Assembly: GCA_013407085.1 (NCBI GenBank)
Contig: JACCGJ010001620.1
Location: forward strand, 62,001-126,000
Direction: 5' to 3'
DNA from: Atriophallophorus winterbourni
Lineage: Eukaryota; Platyhelminthes; Trematoda; Plagiorchiida; Microphallidae
DNA: 64,000 bases
Position numbers and translations under genes: made by a program. This document shows, in pieces, positions 52,961 to 62,806 of the stretch (position 1 is its first letter; the number at the start of each line of letters is the position of its first letter). The notes beneath the pieces were generated by a model. The model was not told where the DNA came from and did no database searches. It saw only the letters and a list, made by a program, of their open reading frames with translations.

Positions 52961-55900
52961 GAGAAAATATTGGTAAATCGTGTGAGTACGCAAGTGATCA
53001 CTGATGTAAAGTATCATATCAATACAACGAATTCGGAACCACCACTGAAGGAATCTGAAACTAAGGCTATTGGTATGCCAAAAGAGAAAAAGCAGGATAA
53101 AGCCTCTTTTCGATACAGTGAAAACGACCACGGAAGTAGGAATTTCATACAGAGATAAGCTCTTACGGTCGTCCTCAGCTGCACACTCCAAAACTGCTTT
53201 ACTCGACTCGCAAAGTCAAGCCCAAATGGTTTAAACTCTAAAAAATCTGACTTTCTGTTAAGCAAAAAGAACTCTCCATACGAGCTGAGCGTGATATGTA
53301 CGAAAGTTAGGGAGTCCCAAGAAAGCCTGTTTGATAGCAAACAGAAACACGAGCTCGGAAAATGGTCTCAACGTTGCCACCTAATGCAAATTGAAGATGT
53401 AATCGCAGAAAAAGTGACTCGTCTAACTCACCACTCAAGTTCAGCTCATATTGCTCAACCTCGCTTTCTAAATGTTACACTGATTTGCGAAGCTGATATC
53501 GAGAACGTACTGCTGAATGCATACCTACTCAAGACAGATCCCGACTCAAACTGCCGCATATATCCCGATGTACCATGGTGGGAAAGGAAGGGCAGCTTGA
53601 AAGCCAGGGAACAAACGGTATCGCGAAGTATAGTTCTACTTGGTGTACCAGAAAATACTTCTAGAGCATCGAATCAGGAAACCGTAGAGCACGACGTCAA
53701 ACAATGGCGCTACATTGCGTGTTCTCTCGATATTTCTAATGCCGTTGTTGCGGACACTTTTCGAGTTCAATTTTCGCCAAAATATAAAGGGGATGGACCG
53801 AAACCTCTGAAGATTACGTTCTTGACCAGCGCTATGGCTGAATTAGTAAGGTCGGAATGGACAAAAGGGAAACGAACATTACCCAAGGATGTTAGACTTA
53901 GGCCACCCAAACCAAGTCAAACACTCTCCCGTTTGGAGATAGCGGATAGCAGCGTTTCCATCCAAATGGAGGAAATCAATGCATCAAAAAAACGTCGTAG
54001 GTCCGGCTCAAATCGAGTCGGACTGAGCAATTCACACCGAAAATTAATTGTCGATCCAAGCCGTCGGCAACCAATAGGACGCACACATGTTTTACCATCC
54101 AAAGAAGCCGGACCAATAACTTCGATTTACACCCCGTCATTACTCACGAAAAATACGATTAAGTGCATCTATACAAACGCGAACAGCCTTTTCAACAAAT
54201 TAATCGAATTGTCCGAGATTTGTAATGACACCGCGCTAGACATAGTTGCCATAACAGAAACGTGATTCCGTTCCTCATTGGCTGAAAGTTAATTCTCTTT
54301 GCAAGGCATGTCTCTATTCCGGCGTGACCGTTTAGGTGATGGCGGAGGAGCAGCACTCTACTTCAAGCAATCGTTTATCTGTAGAGCTATGAACGACGTG
54401 ATCCTTGATATCACTGACACACTTTGGTGTTCTCTGACTCTTACTTCAGGAGACCAATGCATTATTGGAGTGATCTATCGTTCTCCAACAGCAACTCTCG
54501 ACCTAAACAATAAACTGATTAATGCTTTGCGCTATGTAACAACGCGATACAATACTCAAATATTAATAATGGGGGATTTCAACTTTCCCCAGCTCTATAG
54601 CCGGAATGATCATCCATCATAGACACTTAAAAATGAACTTCGAGCCATTTTGGATTACGCACCCCTTTATAACCACGTTTTTGGATTTACTCGTATGAGA
54701 GGATCAGACCAGCCATCTACCTTGGACCTTATACTTACATCAGATCCCACAGCTGTTGAGAATATCGTTTATAAACCGCCGATCGGACGAAGCGATCACG
54801 TTGTCCTAGAATTCGAGTACGTTTGTAGCGCTAGACGCAATAGTGACGGGACAAAATGCGTCAGAATGGTGAACTACCGTGCTCTGTGTGCCGAGTTACA
54901 AAGCACTTGTTTCGCACAACTGGATTACTCCGATCCGGATAGTCATTGGCGCTCTCACTTACAGCATCTGAAATATACATTGGAGGAACATTCAATGTTC
55001 GTTTTGAAGAAAACTTCTCAAAGTAATAAATTTATGCTACGAAGCAGGACATAAAAGTGGATAAAACAAGGGGCAATAGCAAGGGAGTTTCACAAGGCTA
55101 CCAACACAGTTAATTCTTGGTCACAATTTACACAACTGCGAAACAAAGTTATCAGCTTAATTCAAGATGATTAAGAAGCGTTCCAATTGCAATTGATTTC
55201 TCAGATGCACCAGAATCCGAAGCTGGTATATAGACTCGTAAACGATAGAACGAATAGTAAACCAGGTTTCTTTGCCCTAAAATCTTCGTCCGTCTTCACA
55301 GAATGCATTAATCACACCGCTGACCTGTTCGCAGAATTTTATGCCGGTGTTTTGCGCATAAATCCACGGAGCCTAATCGAGAACCAACCATTCGACTTGA
55401 CCGACCGACCCTGATTGAAGTATTGATTACTCTGATGGTGGTAGCGCAGCACTTACGACAATTAAACTTAAAGACATCTCCATAACCAGACGAGATAACT
55501 CCGAAGCAGCTCACAACCTATCATGCGCAGCTCTCTTAACCTCTAACTTGCATGTTTAATAATTCGCTCCATGCTGGTGTGGTACCAAAAGACTGGAAAT
55601 TGGACAAATAATACCCATTTATAAAGGTGGTTGCCGTTCTGAAGTTAAAAATTACAGGCCGGTGACATTGCTGTCTTTGGTATCAAAAGTTTTTGAACGA
55701 ATAATAACCGCAGAAATAGTGCAACATCTGGAAACGAACGAACTTTAGACAGTTGCCCAACATGGATTTCGCAGAAATCGCTCTTGTCTAATAAATTTGC
55801 TGTATTGTTTTAAGACTATACGAATTGACAAGTGATTACCTCAGCAACAGACACATCAGAGTTCATGTGGACAGACTATTATCAAAGAAAATCTATGTCA

Positions 55901-56100
55901 CTAGCGGTATTCCACAAGGATCAGTGCTTGGAATAATACTGTTCCTAGTCTATAGGAACGACCTACCAATACCAAATGATAGTAAGATGGTTTTGTTTGT
56001 TGACGATATAAAAGTATGTAGGCGAATCAGCCATGCTGATGACTGTATTTTGCTGCAAAACCATTTGAATGCTTTGTACAACTGGTCATCCTAGAATAAA
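52960..56100 (+). mobile_element. CR1-like element nested inside an opposite-strand CR1
   Basis: ORF1 (from about 52970, main frame 53291-54265) leads straight into the endonuclease, which continues at 54299-54622 and 54650-55054 (IGVIYRSPT, ILIMGDFNFPQLY, GRSDHVVLEFEY). RT parts: PKLVYRLVNDRTNSKPGF (55210), YKGGCRSEVKNYRPVTLL (55620-55675), HGFRRNRSCLINL (55760), then LSNRHIRVHVDRLLSKK, SGIPQGSVLGIILFLVY and LFVDDIKV (55835-56015, FVDD for FADD). It ends at about 56100, truncated at both ends. Sequence on each side belongs to one minus-strand CR1. Confidence 0.85.
53291..54265 (+). CDS. CR1 ORF1 fused to the start of the endonuclease, 324 codons
   Basis: The central ORF1 domain is at residues 1-90 (ICTKVRESQESLF, LNVTLICEADIENVLLNAYLL), then PWWERKGS, a second conserved block SIVLLGVPENT...PLKITFLTSAMAELVRSEW (about residues 115-205), a basic linker KKRRRSGSNR (about 235), and the endonuclease start KCIYTNANSLFNKLIEL...DIVAITET. 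ORF1 and endonuclease are in one frame with no stop between, in contrast to 33957-35132. A TGA after AITET interrupts it. Confidence 0.8.
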   Translation: MICTKVRESQESLFDSKQKHELGKWSQRCHLMQIEDVIAEKVTRLTHHSSSAHIAQPRFLNVTLICEADIENVLLNAYLLKTDPDSNCRIYPDVPWWERKGSLKAREQTVSRSIVLLGVPENTSRASNQETVEHDVKQWRYIACSLDISNAVVADTFRVQFSPKYKGDGPKPLKITFLTSAMAELVRSEWTKGKRTLPKDVRLRPPKPSQTLSRLEIADSSVSIQMEEINASKKRRRSGSNRVGLSNSHRKLIVDPSRRQPIGRTHVLPSKEAGPITSIYTPSLLTKNTIKCIYTNANSLFNKLIELSEICNDTALDIVAITET

Positions 56101-57280
56101 CTGCCATTCGTGTAGAGCTATTTTATAGTAGTTTTCTCAGCAAGAATAGAGTGTCTGAAAGGGAGCTAGCAGAGTGCAGAATATCTGTTAAGCCAACTCC
56201 TCTCGATTCATTATTTATGTGTTTTATTGCATGCAAGTTTCCCTGATCGTTTTGGGTTTGTACTGTTGTAATACGTTGATCATGGTGTCGCCTGTATTTG
56301 TTTCTGGCACGTCAGCTGCAGATTGACTTGGTGGTGTTTCTATTTGACGTTGTATTGCATCTATCTGTGCTATAAGAAGTTTCGATGCGCTTAGTCTAAT
56401 TTCTCGTTCTATTAGCTTGCGGCCATTTCCAAACGAGTTTTGACCGTGTCCAACATATCATTACACAAGAACGTTATTTTAAGGGGTTTAAGACCGCTGT
56501 CCCAATATAATTTGTAGATTTGGGGATGCGGAACGTGTATGTCACAGCTACAATTTGCAAGCCAATTATGTCACTGAGGAATTTTCATTGAAGCTTATCT
56601 TGTTTGCGCTGAACTGTTTTATAAGTTGCTTCGTCAGCTTCCTGGACTCACATAGGATTGAACTTCTACCATCCACTTGCTTTGTTTGGGTTTTTTGCTA
56701 AGCATTTCTGGCTATTTCCCGCCAGGGTACATCAGCGAAGGTCCTTTTAGTGGTCTATGAACCTTCCCTGCGCAGGAGAAAAGCAGATAGTAAGATGTTT
56801 TCTAGATCCCTCTCCGAATTGACCCAGATTTTAAGCAGTCTTGGATTGTCTAGATTTGATGAAGTAGAATTACGATTTGGCCTTATTAATGATAATGGTC
56901 CAACTAGCTCCAAGTCTTTGCTACTGCAATACTTTCTTCATTTTTCTTTATGGCGCTTTAGCTTGTCGCCTACTAAGTTGGCATTCGTTACCCTTACATT
57001 GAGACAAATTACACTTAGTCCATGGATTGCGTGTCGCTCTCGCTGGTCGCGGAACGATTCAACTGCCTTAGATCGAATAGATATAATGCCCGCTTTTGGA
57101 GTATTTTGCACCATGCCTTTTTGTTTAGAATCGGAGGGTTTCCGCTGAAACTTCCGATGAGCATATGGATTGGTCTTCGTAACTTTTTTCGAACCAGGGA
57201 TGTTTTGGCAAACCGGCCTTTATCAGTCGCATTGTGTGGAGTTTACGAAAGTGACGAGTTATAGAAATATTTCGTTACTC
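56100..57280 (-). mobile_element. CR1-like ORF1, 5' part of the interrupted minus-strand element
   Basis: Minus strand reads an ORF1 with blocks matching 2976-3684 (for example the ENILLSAFLLRR-like block at about 56790 and the SV.CTN.-like block at about 57000). Right part of the host for the nested element at 52960-56100. Open frames on the plus strand here (56750-57264) are antisense shadows. Confidence 0.7.
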
Positions 57281-57610
57281 GAATTTTCCGCGAATTCCTC
57301 AGTCTCCCGTCGAGAATAATGGTGTGAAATTAATTCCACGTTGAGTATTTCTTCGAGTAGTTCCGGGCAGTGGTAAACACCCATCGGTTGATCTAACAAA
57401 GGCGATTCAAATAAACGAACAAACAGCAGAAAATCCACGGTTGATACTCACAAAGAACAACACGTCGTACATCGATAATTCTTGTATGAGTAGATCCTTC
57501 ATAGAAAATCGTCATATAGATATCCTAAAATCACATCGATCGAATAAAAATTATGAAAGTTGTATCCAAAACAATCCAACCGCACGTCATGTATGATCAC
57601 GCATTGCTTT
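57280..57610. other. Unassigned stretch
   Basis: No motif recognised. Probably 5' region of the CR1 element or older sequence. Confidence 0.35.
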
Positions 57611-57720
57611 ATCAGTTTAATGTTGTGCTCACATCCCCAGACATTTTGCCGTCATAAGGTGTTGACAGTAAGATCAGCATGGGTAACACTAAAAACAGTG
57701 ATAATGTGATAACTGAATGC
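57611..57720 (-). mobile_element. Decayed PLE-type repeat lacking its hammerhead core
   Basis: gtgctcacatccccag and gacagtaagat match 61444-61458 and 61510-61518. Of the ribozyme between them, only a shrunken relic remains (attttgccgtcataaggtgt). Confidence 0.6.
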
Positions 57721-58070
57721 CACTTTTAAATCTCTTGCTTTTAAGGTTCAAATTTGAAATTAAAGAAGTTCAACTTATTGCATCTTCGTACATGCATTCA
57801 TCTCACGGCCAAAAACGGTTATCCATGCAAGCGCAGCGCTAGAGTGGTTCTTTGGACACACTACTTGTTCATGCATGCTGTGATTTTCTTTAATAAAAGA
57901 TGGAGTGAAAATACAGTATCTGCAGATTGAACCTACATGAAGATTTTTAAATTATATATACCGGGGCTATGTTGCGGAATCGGTAAATTACAGCGAACAT
58001 TTTGAAGCTATATAGATAACAAATTTTCTTGTATACTATGGTATAGTCATTGTGTAAATTTGATTCAGGG
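57720..58070. other. Unassigned stretch
   Basis: AT-rich, no coding signal. It may be part of the same PLE-type repeat. Confidence 0.35.
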
Positions 58071-58076
58071 CAGTAT

Positions 58077-58121
58077 ATTGGTAACGTTTCGCATCTGACA
58101 CAGAAGCTTCGTCAGACCAAT
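58077..58121 (-). ncRNA. Hammerhead ribozyme, apparently complete (CTGACGA variant)
   Basis: Minus strand: stem I ATTGGT/ACCAAT (six perfect pairs: 58121-58116 with 58082-58077), CTGACGA (58115-58109), stem II GCTTCTG/CAGATGC with one internal mismatch, GAAAC (58090-58086), palindromic stem III ACGT, cleavage after GTT. The layout is a type I motif with minimal stem III, as known for PLE hammerheads. No core residue is changed. Confidence 0.9.
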
Positions 58122-58340
58122 GGTGTCAGTACAAAGCTTAAATTTCATTCACACGACCAATCATAAGCTGGTTAAGAACTGCACAGGCCATGGTGGGTGC
58201 TACGCTCGTTAAGTTAGACAGGCGCGATCAATATCAACTGACGCACCACCACCCCTGCGTGCAGTATAACCCCTCAATTGTTTTGGTCTTGGCACGTGTG
58301 AATGACATCTGCTGACAAGAATTAAGTTTTTATAGTGAAA
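58122..58340 (-). mobile_element. PLE-type repeat sequence next to the complete hammerhead
   Basis: Sequence following the motif on the plus strand (ggtgtcagtacaaagctt onward) differs from the repeats at 32.4, 46.5 and 50.3 kb beyond the first bases, so this is another subfamily. The extent is uncertain. Confidence 0.5.
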
Positions 58341-58369
58341 AAAGCAATCGCTTTACATGTACCATTTGA

Positions 58370-59650
58370 TGACAGCTAAAAAATACATAGGATGCAATCA
58401 AAATTCTATTGAGTTGTTTGGTTTGTGTTCGTTCATATCCAGTCAATATACAGGGCTGATAGTGGAGTGCTCTTTGATGTAAGCATCCAGGTTCGATTTG
58501 AAATCAAGCATCGTAAGAGCGTTCACAATATCCTGTGATAGTGAATTCCACAGAAAGCAAATACGCATCGAGAAGAAATGACGTCTACAATCGAGTCTTG
58601 ATTGCGGCATAATGAGACAACTTGAGTGACTCCGTGTATTTTTAGGGGAACTAACTGTTATCAGTTCGCGGAGAGGGTTATATTCCATCCGCAGCATTTT
58701 ATATGTAAGGATCATGTCGCTCCTTTCTCTGCTTTGTGTAAAATCGATCAATCCCAGCATGACCATTCGCTGATCGGAATAAATGTGCTACATCCCATCA
58801 AGTAGCTGGAAAATTTTATACAGCATTTCAAATGTCTTTACGCAGCCACGGTGCCCAAACTGGGATCATTCATTCTATCTTAGGATGAATGTAAGTATTT
58901 AAAATGCGGGTGGACATTTTTGAAGAAAACCGCCCAAATATTCTCCTCATCATTCCCAAGATACCGCTTGCCCTGTTCAAAAACTTCAGTCAAAGACTAT
59001 TCGGTTTTGGGGTATTAGTAATCCGGATACCGAGATCTGTCTTAGATCTGATGCAAGTCAATTTTTCATGTCCCTAAATTATCCGTATGCATGAAATGCC
59101 GGACATGCTGAAACATTTTAATTTTACATATTTTGAAACGCATCAGATTTCGTTGAGACCAGTTATACAGGTCATCCAAATCCTCTTGCAATATCAAACA
59201 ATCTTCAATCGATCGGATTTACTTCCATATTTTTATGATATCAAGAAAAATACCATCTTATATCGTACTACCTGCGCCATATCATTTATGTATAACAAGA
59301 AAACTATAGCCCCGAGCACTGAACCTTTAGGTACGCCGCAGGTGACATTAATGATTTTTGATAAAACGCCGTCAATGCGGGCTCGCACATGCCCATCGGT
59401 CAGATAATCCGTTATCCGCGATAATAAGTTTTCTATAATCCCATATTACACTAGATTCGCAGAAGCAGGCTGTGATTGACCTTATCGAATGCCTTTGATA
59501 TATCAATATAACAGTCATGAACGGAGTATGCTAGGGCCAAGATACGTTGTCCAATCGTCCAGAGTGATGAGTAAATTTGAGAGACATCTGTTTCGACGAA
59601 ACCCATGTTGCGCTGCTGATATAAATTCGTTCAAGTCTGACGAATCATAT
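58370..59650 (-). mobile_element. CR1-like RT remnant
   Basis: Minus strand: motif A region (59490), a PKGSVLG-like motif B (59330), a damaged motif C (about 59240), then 58766-58443 with LIDFTQSRERSDMILTYKM, SRLDCRRHFFSMRICFLWNSL and LDFKSNLDAYI. Same family as 15380-17036, opposite strand. The 3' end near 58370 lacks the TTGATTC tail seen there. Confidence 0.8.
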
Positions 59651-60240
59651 CGTTAAATTCGATTTATACTTGAAGAAAATTACGATTATGGAAATATTGG
59701 GCAGTAAACAGTGTATCGTTTAGAAACTTGTGTTCGATGTAAAGGGAATTTAAACATTCAGTTTACATGAATTTACTTGTGAGATTTTAAGTATAGTGAT
59801 TCGGATAATGCCACATGTACGACATGGATATTTTCCAAAAACCTAAAAGTAGTTTCTAGTGAACATGTATTCCAACCGTTTATAAAAGATTAGTGTTATG
59901 TCAAATGTTTACCGTATTACAGCACAGAGTTAATTTATATGTTACAATGCCACGTAGCGCATATTGTCCAAAAATATATCCTTGTTCCATTTTGCGTGTT
60001 CGTAATCCGTAGTTATTCGAAATTAATCGAAATAATCTAAATAAAACCCGCCATATATTGGGAATGTATTGGCACTTGTATGGTGATTGCTGAAGAGAGG
60101 ATAATTAGAGTGGAGATGCGTAGACAGAAAACGAGTCAAAAGCTGCTTGGCAATCGCCGACACGGGCGCGTCCACTGATCCAATGCACACGGAGCCCAAT
60201 CATGATGTATCTATTCTAAACTTTCAAGCAGCTCGAAACC
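59650..60240. other. Unassigned AT-rich stretch
   Basis: No recognised element. GC rises from about 60120 on. Confidence 0.4.
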
Positions 60241-60241
60241 G

Positions 60242-60964
60242 GTGATGGGGTATGTGAATGAAGCTCCTGCAAATTGGTTGGCGCAGCGTGCAGCGTGTGG
60301 AGCAGCGATGCGGCAAATGATTGCGTCACGTCGTTTCGGTAAGCAACTAGCACGTGGCGAACATATGACATTTCCATTTCATTGCTCCAAAAATAAATAT
60401 GTTACCCCCGCGTTGCACGCACGCACATCGATTGAGTCTCGATTAATCCATGAGGTCAACCACTCCAACGCTGAGCTCGTTCACTCACAAATCCCACAAC
60501 ACAAGAGAAGGCGATCGGTCAAACGCGTTCATTACACCAAGATCCATAACAAAACACACGCCCCTCCGATATATATACACACAACAAACAATCACAACGA
60601 TGATCCACAACATGTCTGTCACGATTGTCACTTCGATCTGATTTGTCAGACGATTTCGTGCCAGCCGTTACATTTAAAGCCCTCGCAACGTAGGCCTGGT
60701 TTGACAGGCTTTGACCAATTGCAAACCGCTTGGTTTGCGCTCACGTTTTCCATCTTCTTATACTTCCAAAGAACTGGAAGCTCGAACCGTTCGAATGCAA
60801 TCATTCCGAGACACGAAATATTACGAGTTCGCAATTGTACTCGTCGAACTTCTCAGCGAATCTTGTATTTGTGTTGTGCGGGTTTGGCATATCATTCAAA
60901 AGCTCTTAATAAGTACTCAACGAAAATGCACTTCGTACATTCACAATATGTAGCATGCTTATGA
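60242..60964 (+). CDS. Unrecognised open frame, 240 codons
   Basis: ATG at 60242, stop at 60962. The predicted protein starts MMGYVNEAPANWLAQRAACG and is rich in His, Arg and Asn, with a CHDCHFDLIC stretch (about residues 127-137) and a hydrophobic WFALTFSIFLYF stretch (about 164-175). No family is recognised. Local GC is higher than in the flanks (about 60130-60550), which could mark an exon or a promoter region, or simply lower the stop frequency. No retroelement motif is visible. It may be chance. No splice sites or start context decide the matter. Confidence 0.25.
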   Translation: MMGYVNEAPANWLAQRAACGAAMRQMIASRRFGKQLARGEHMTFPFHCSKNKYVTPALHARTSIESRLIHEVNHSNAELVHSQIPQHKRRRSVKRVHYTKIHNKTHAPPIYIHTTNNHNDDPQHVCHDCHFDLICQTISCQPLHLKPSQRRPGLTGFDQLQTAWFALTFSIFLYFQRTGSSNRSNAIIPRHEILRVRNCTRRTSQRILYLCCAGLAYHSKALNKYSTKMHFVHSQYVACL

Positions 60965-61320
60965 TAAAACGATTCCCAAATTCAATTTGGATGCAATCAA
61001 AATAAATCATCTGACCCTTCTCTATACATAGAACTTTCATATTTTTTGTGTTTTTAATTGTATCATTTTTACTACTCATGAGTAAGCGACCTCATTTTAG
61101 TTTTGTCCTATTTCCATTTTTCGTATGGATTAGAAAGTTTGATCAAATGCTTGCAAATTTCTGTGCAATGTGAAATCCGAATAGAATGTATATCCAGGAT
61201 TTGAAATAGTGTGCAGGTCTCAATGCTGTCCTGGAGAATCTGGCGAAAATTTGACCTAATTCGCCACAATGTTTTTCTCTATTCTCCAATTCTCTGATTT
61301 TATTAATTTAGTATATGTCA
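60965..61320. other. Unassigned AT-rich stretch
   Basis: No motif recognised. Confidence 0.4.
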
Positions 61321-61322
61321 AT

Positions 61323-61699
61323 TATACTTGAATGCCACTGTTATATAGGGTTCGTACAACGAACTATGGTGTTCAAACACAGAATCACAAAGTGATTCTC
61401 AGTCAAGCACTCACGGCGGTTATGGTTGACCAAAGTGATGTGTTGCTCACATCCCCAGCACTTACACACCACTACCGGTTTCAGGCTCTTTTTCATCATC
61501 AGGTGTAAACAGTAAGATTAGGTAGGTGGATAAGGGGTAAACAAAGTTAAGCTTGAATTTCACTGGTGGATCTCAGTAACACGTTTCTATGGTCATCAAT
61601 AAGCGCCTTGAGTGCTTGACCAAGTATCACTTTGTGATTCTGTGTTTGAACATCGTGGTTCGTAGTACGAACACTATGTAACAGTGACATTCAAGTATA
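61323..61699. repeat. 74-bp inverted repeat flanking a hammerhead relic
   Basis: 61323-61396 and 61626-61699 are inverted copies (about 90% identical): tatacttgaatg.cactgtta, ttcgta.tacgaac-type centre, gttcaaacacagaatcacaa. The 229-bp interval contains the minus-strand hammerhead at 61465-61508. A plus-strand hammerhead lies just outside the right arm. Confidence 0.88.
61465..61508 (-). ncRNA. Hammerhead ribozyme-like motif, core intact, stem II weak
   Basis: Minus strand: CTGATGA (61502-61496), GAAAC (61482-61478), stem III palindrome ACCGGT, cleavage after GTA. The stem I arms TTACAC and GTGGTGTGTAA can pair over three to six bases depending on register. Stem II (TG...CT) has almost no pairing. 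Probably inactive. Confidence 0.7.
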
Positions 61700-61752
61700 A
61701 CTGTTTTACCACTTATGCACTGTTTCAAGCCTCACTGAACCTTATATTACTG

Positions 61753-61795
61753 TCTCCACCTGATGATGGCAAACAGCCAGAAACCGGTAATGTTG
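61753..61795 (+). ncRNA. Hammerhead ribozyme-like motif, core and stem II intact
   Basis: CTGATGA 61760-61766, stem II TGGC/GCCA (61767-61770 with 61776-61779), loop AAACA, GAAAC 61780-61784, ACCGGT palindrome, GTA cleavage triplet. Stem I next to the core is weak (first pair C-A). Upstream cactgtttcaagc matches the tandem array at 20725 and 20962, so both belong to one family. Confidence 0.78.
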
Positions 61796-61860
61796 TGTAA
61801 GTGCAGGGGATGTAAGCTACACATTACTTTGGTATATGACGTTCGTAAAGTAGAACGGAA

Positions 61861-61903
61861 GCACACGTCCGGTTCCGCGTTTATTGCCGCTCATCAGGAA
61901 TGC
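61861..61903 (-). ncRNA. Hammerhead ribozyme-like motif, decayed (retrozyme variant)
   Basis: Minus strand: CTGATGA (61897-61891), stem II GCG/CGC, then GGAACCGGA where GAAACCGGT is expected. Stem I GCATTC with GTGTGC. Flanks (cggaag.aca.gtccggtt..gcg) match the tandem units at 46.6-46.95 kb. Two core changes predict inactivity. Confidence 0.7.
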
Positions 61904-61909
61904 GAATCC

Positions 61910-62760
61910 GTGACCTGACATTCGAACGCCGTTGTCGCTTTGTTCTAGACCCATTTATTTGCGTATTCGAGGATAAATCCTCATTTGCATATTGAAATTT
62001 AACTTTTATTTTGGGGCTAATCTAAGTCCCACAGTCGGTGCAACGCAGCACCGGTAACTATTTGGAATATTTTTCCAACATTCCAATAACAGCATGATGG
62101 TAGTTTAAATATTTTACACTTAATATTGAATCCAGTTTCTAAAAGATGTAAATCGTCGTAGTATTTTATATTAGTTTAATGATTTTTATGCGAATTTAAA
62201 CCGAAATCTCAGGAGTAATTTTAGTTTTATTCAGTGTATTTACTGAATCTAATCTATTCAAGGAAATCAATCTCAGTCAACACAAGGAATTTTATTGAAT
62301 TGACTTCGCAAACCTTTTTGTTCGGGTGGCGCGCTACTAACGAATTTTTAAAACTTTTGTAAAATTACTTAGAGTTCGACAACCCTCTCATTTTGATGCT
62401 ACTGTTTACCAAAGTGTTCATTCATATGAACAGTCAAAGCATGGTGTCGAGCTGCGAATCGAACAGAATGATATGCAGAACATCACCCTCGAGCACAACA
62501 CAATTACCAGATGCGCCAAAACGCTGATATGCGATTGGTCGTTGTCCGCAAACGAGGCGTGCATTGCGAGGGCTTGAAATCCACAGACAACGTATTATTC
62601 TATATGCACGAGCCATAACGGCTCTTCAAACCCGCACTCAGTTGCTTTAAATGAAAGAACAAACTGATCAAAATAATGTTAGCTAATCAGCAATAGAGGA
62701 AAATATTCGTAGCTCAGGATGTGGATGATGTTTAACTTGTGTTCGCCGAGCTTGCGTATT
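61910..62760. other. Unassigned stretch
   Basis: No gene recognised. A short minus-strand frame (62434-62616) has no motif. It could belong to the retroelement that follows. Confidence 0.35.
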
Positions 62761-62766
62761 TGTTAT

Positions 62767-62806
62767 TAGACGTTTCGTCATCAGGCTAGATGACATCATC
62801 AGCAAA
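62767..62806 (-). ncRNA. Hammerhead-like motif antisense to an RTE start, uncertain
   Basis: Minus strand: CTGATGA (62802-62796), one extra T, stem II GTCATC/GATGAC with loop TAGCCT, GAAACGTC with GTC triplet, short A/T-rich stem I (TTG with TAA plus more distant pairs). The extra T between the core and stem II departs from known hammerheads. It overlaps the ATG of the RTE frame at 62790. Confidence 0.4.

Noticed and set aside
57022..57264. Plus-strand frames at the end of the CR1 host element
   Set aside because: Overlap the minus-strand ORF1, which has matching blocks in two other copies.
62434..62616. Minus-strand 60-codon frame
   Set aside because: Short, no motif, no conserved copy in the window.
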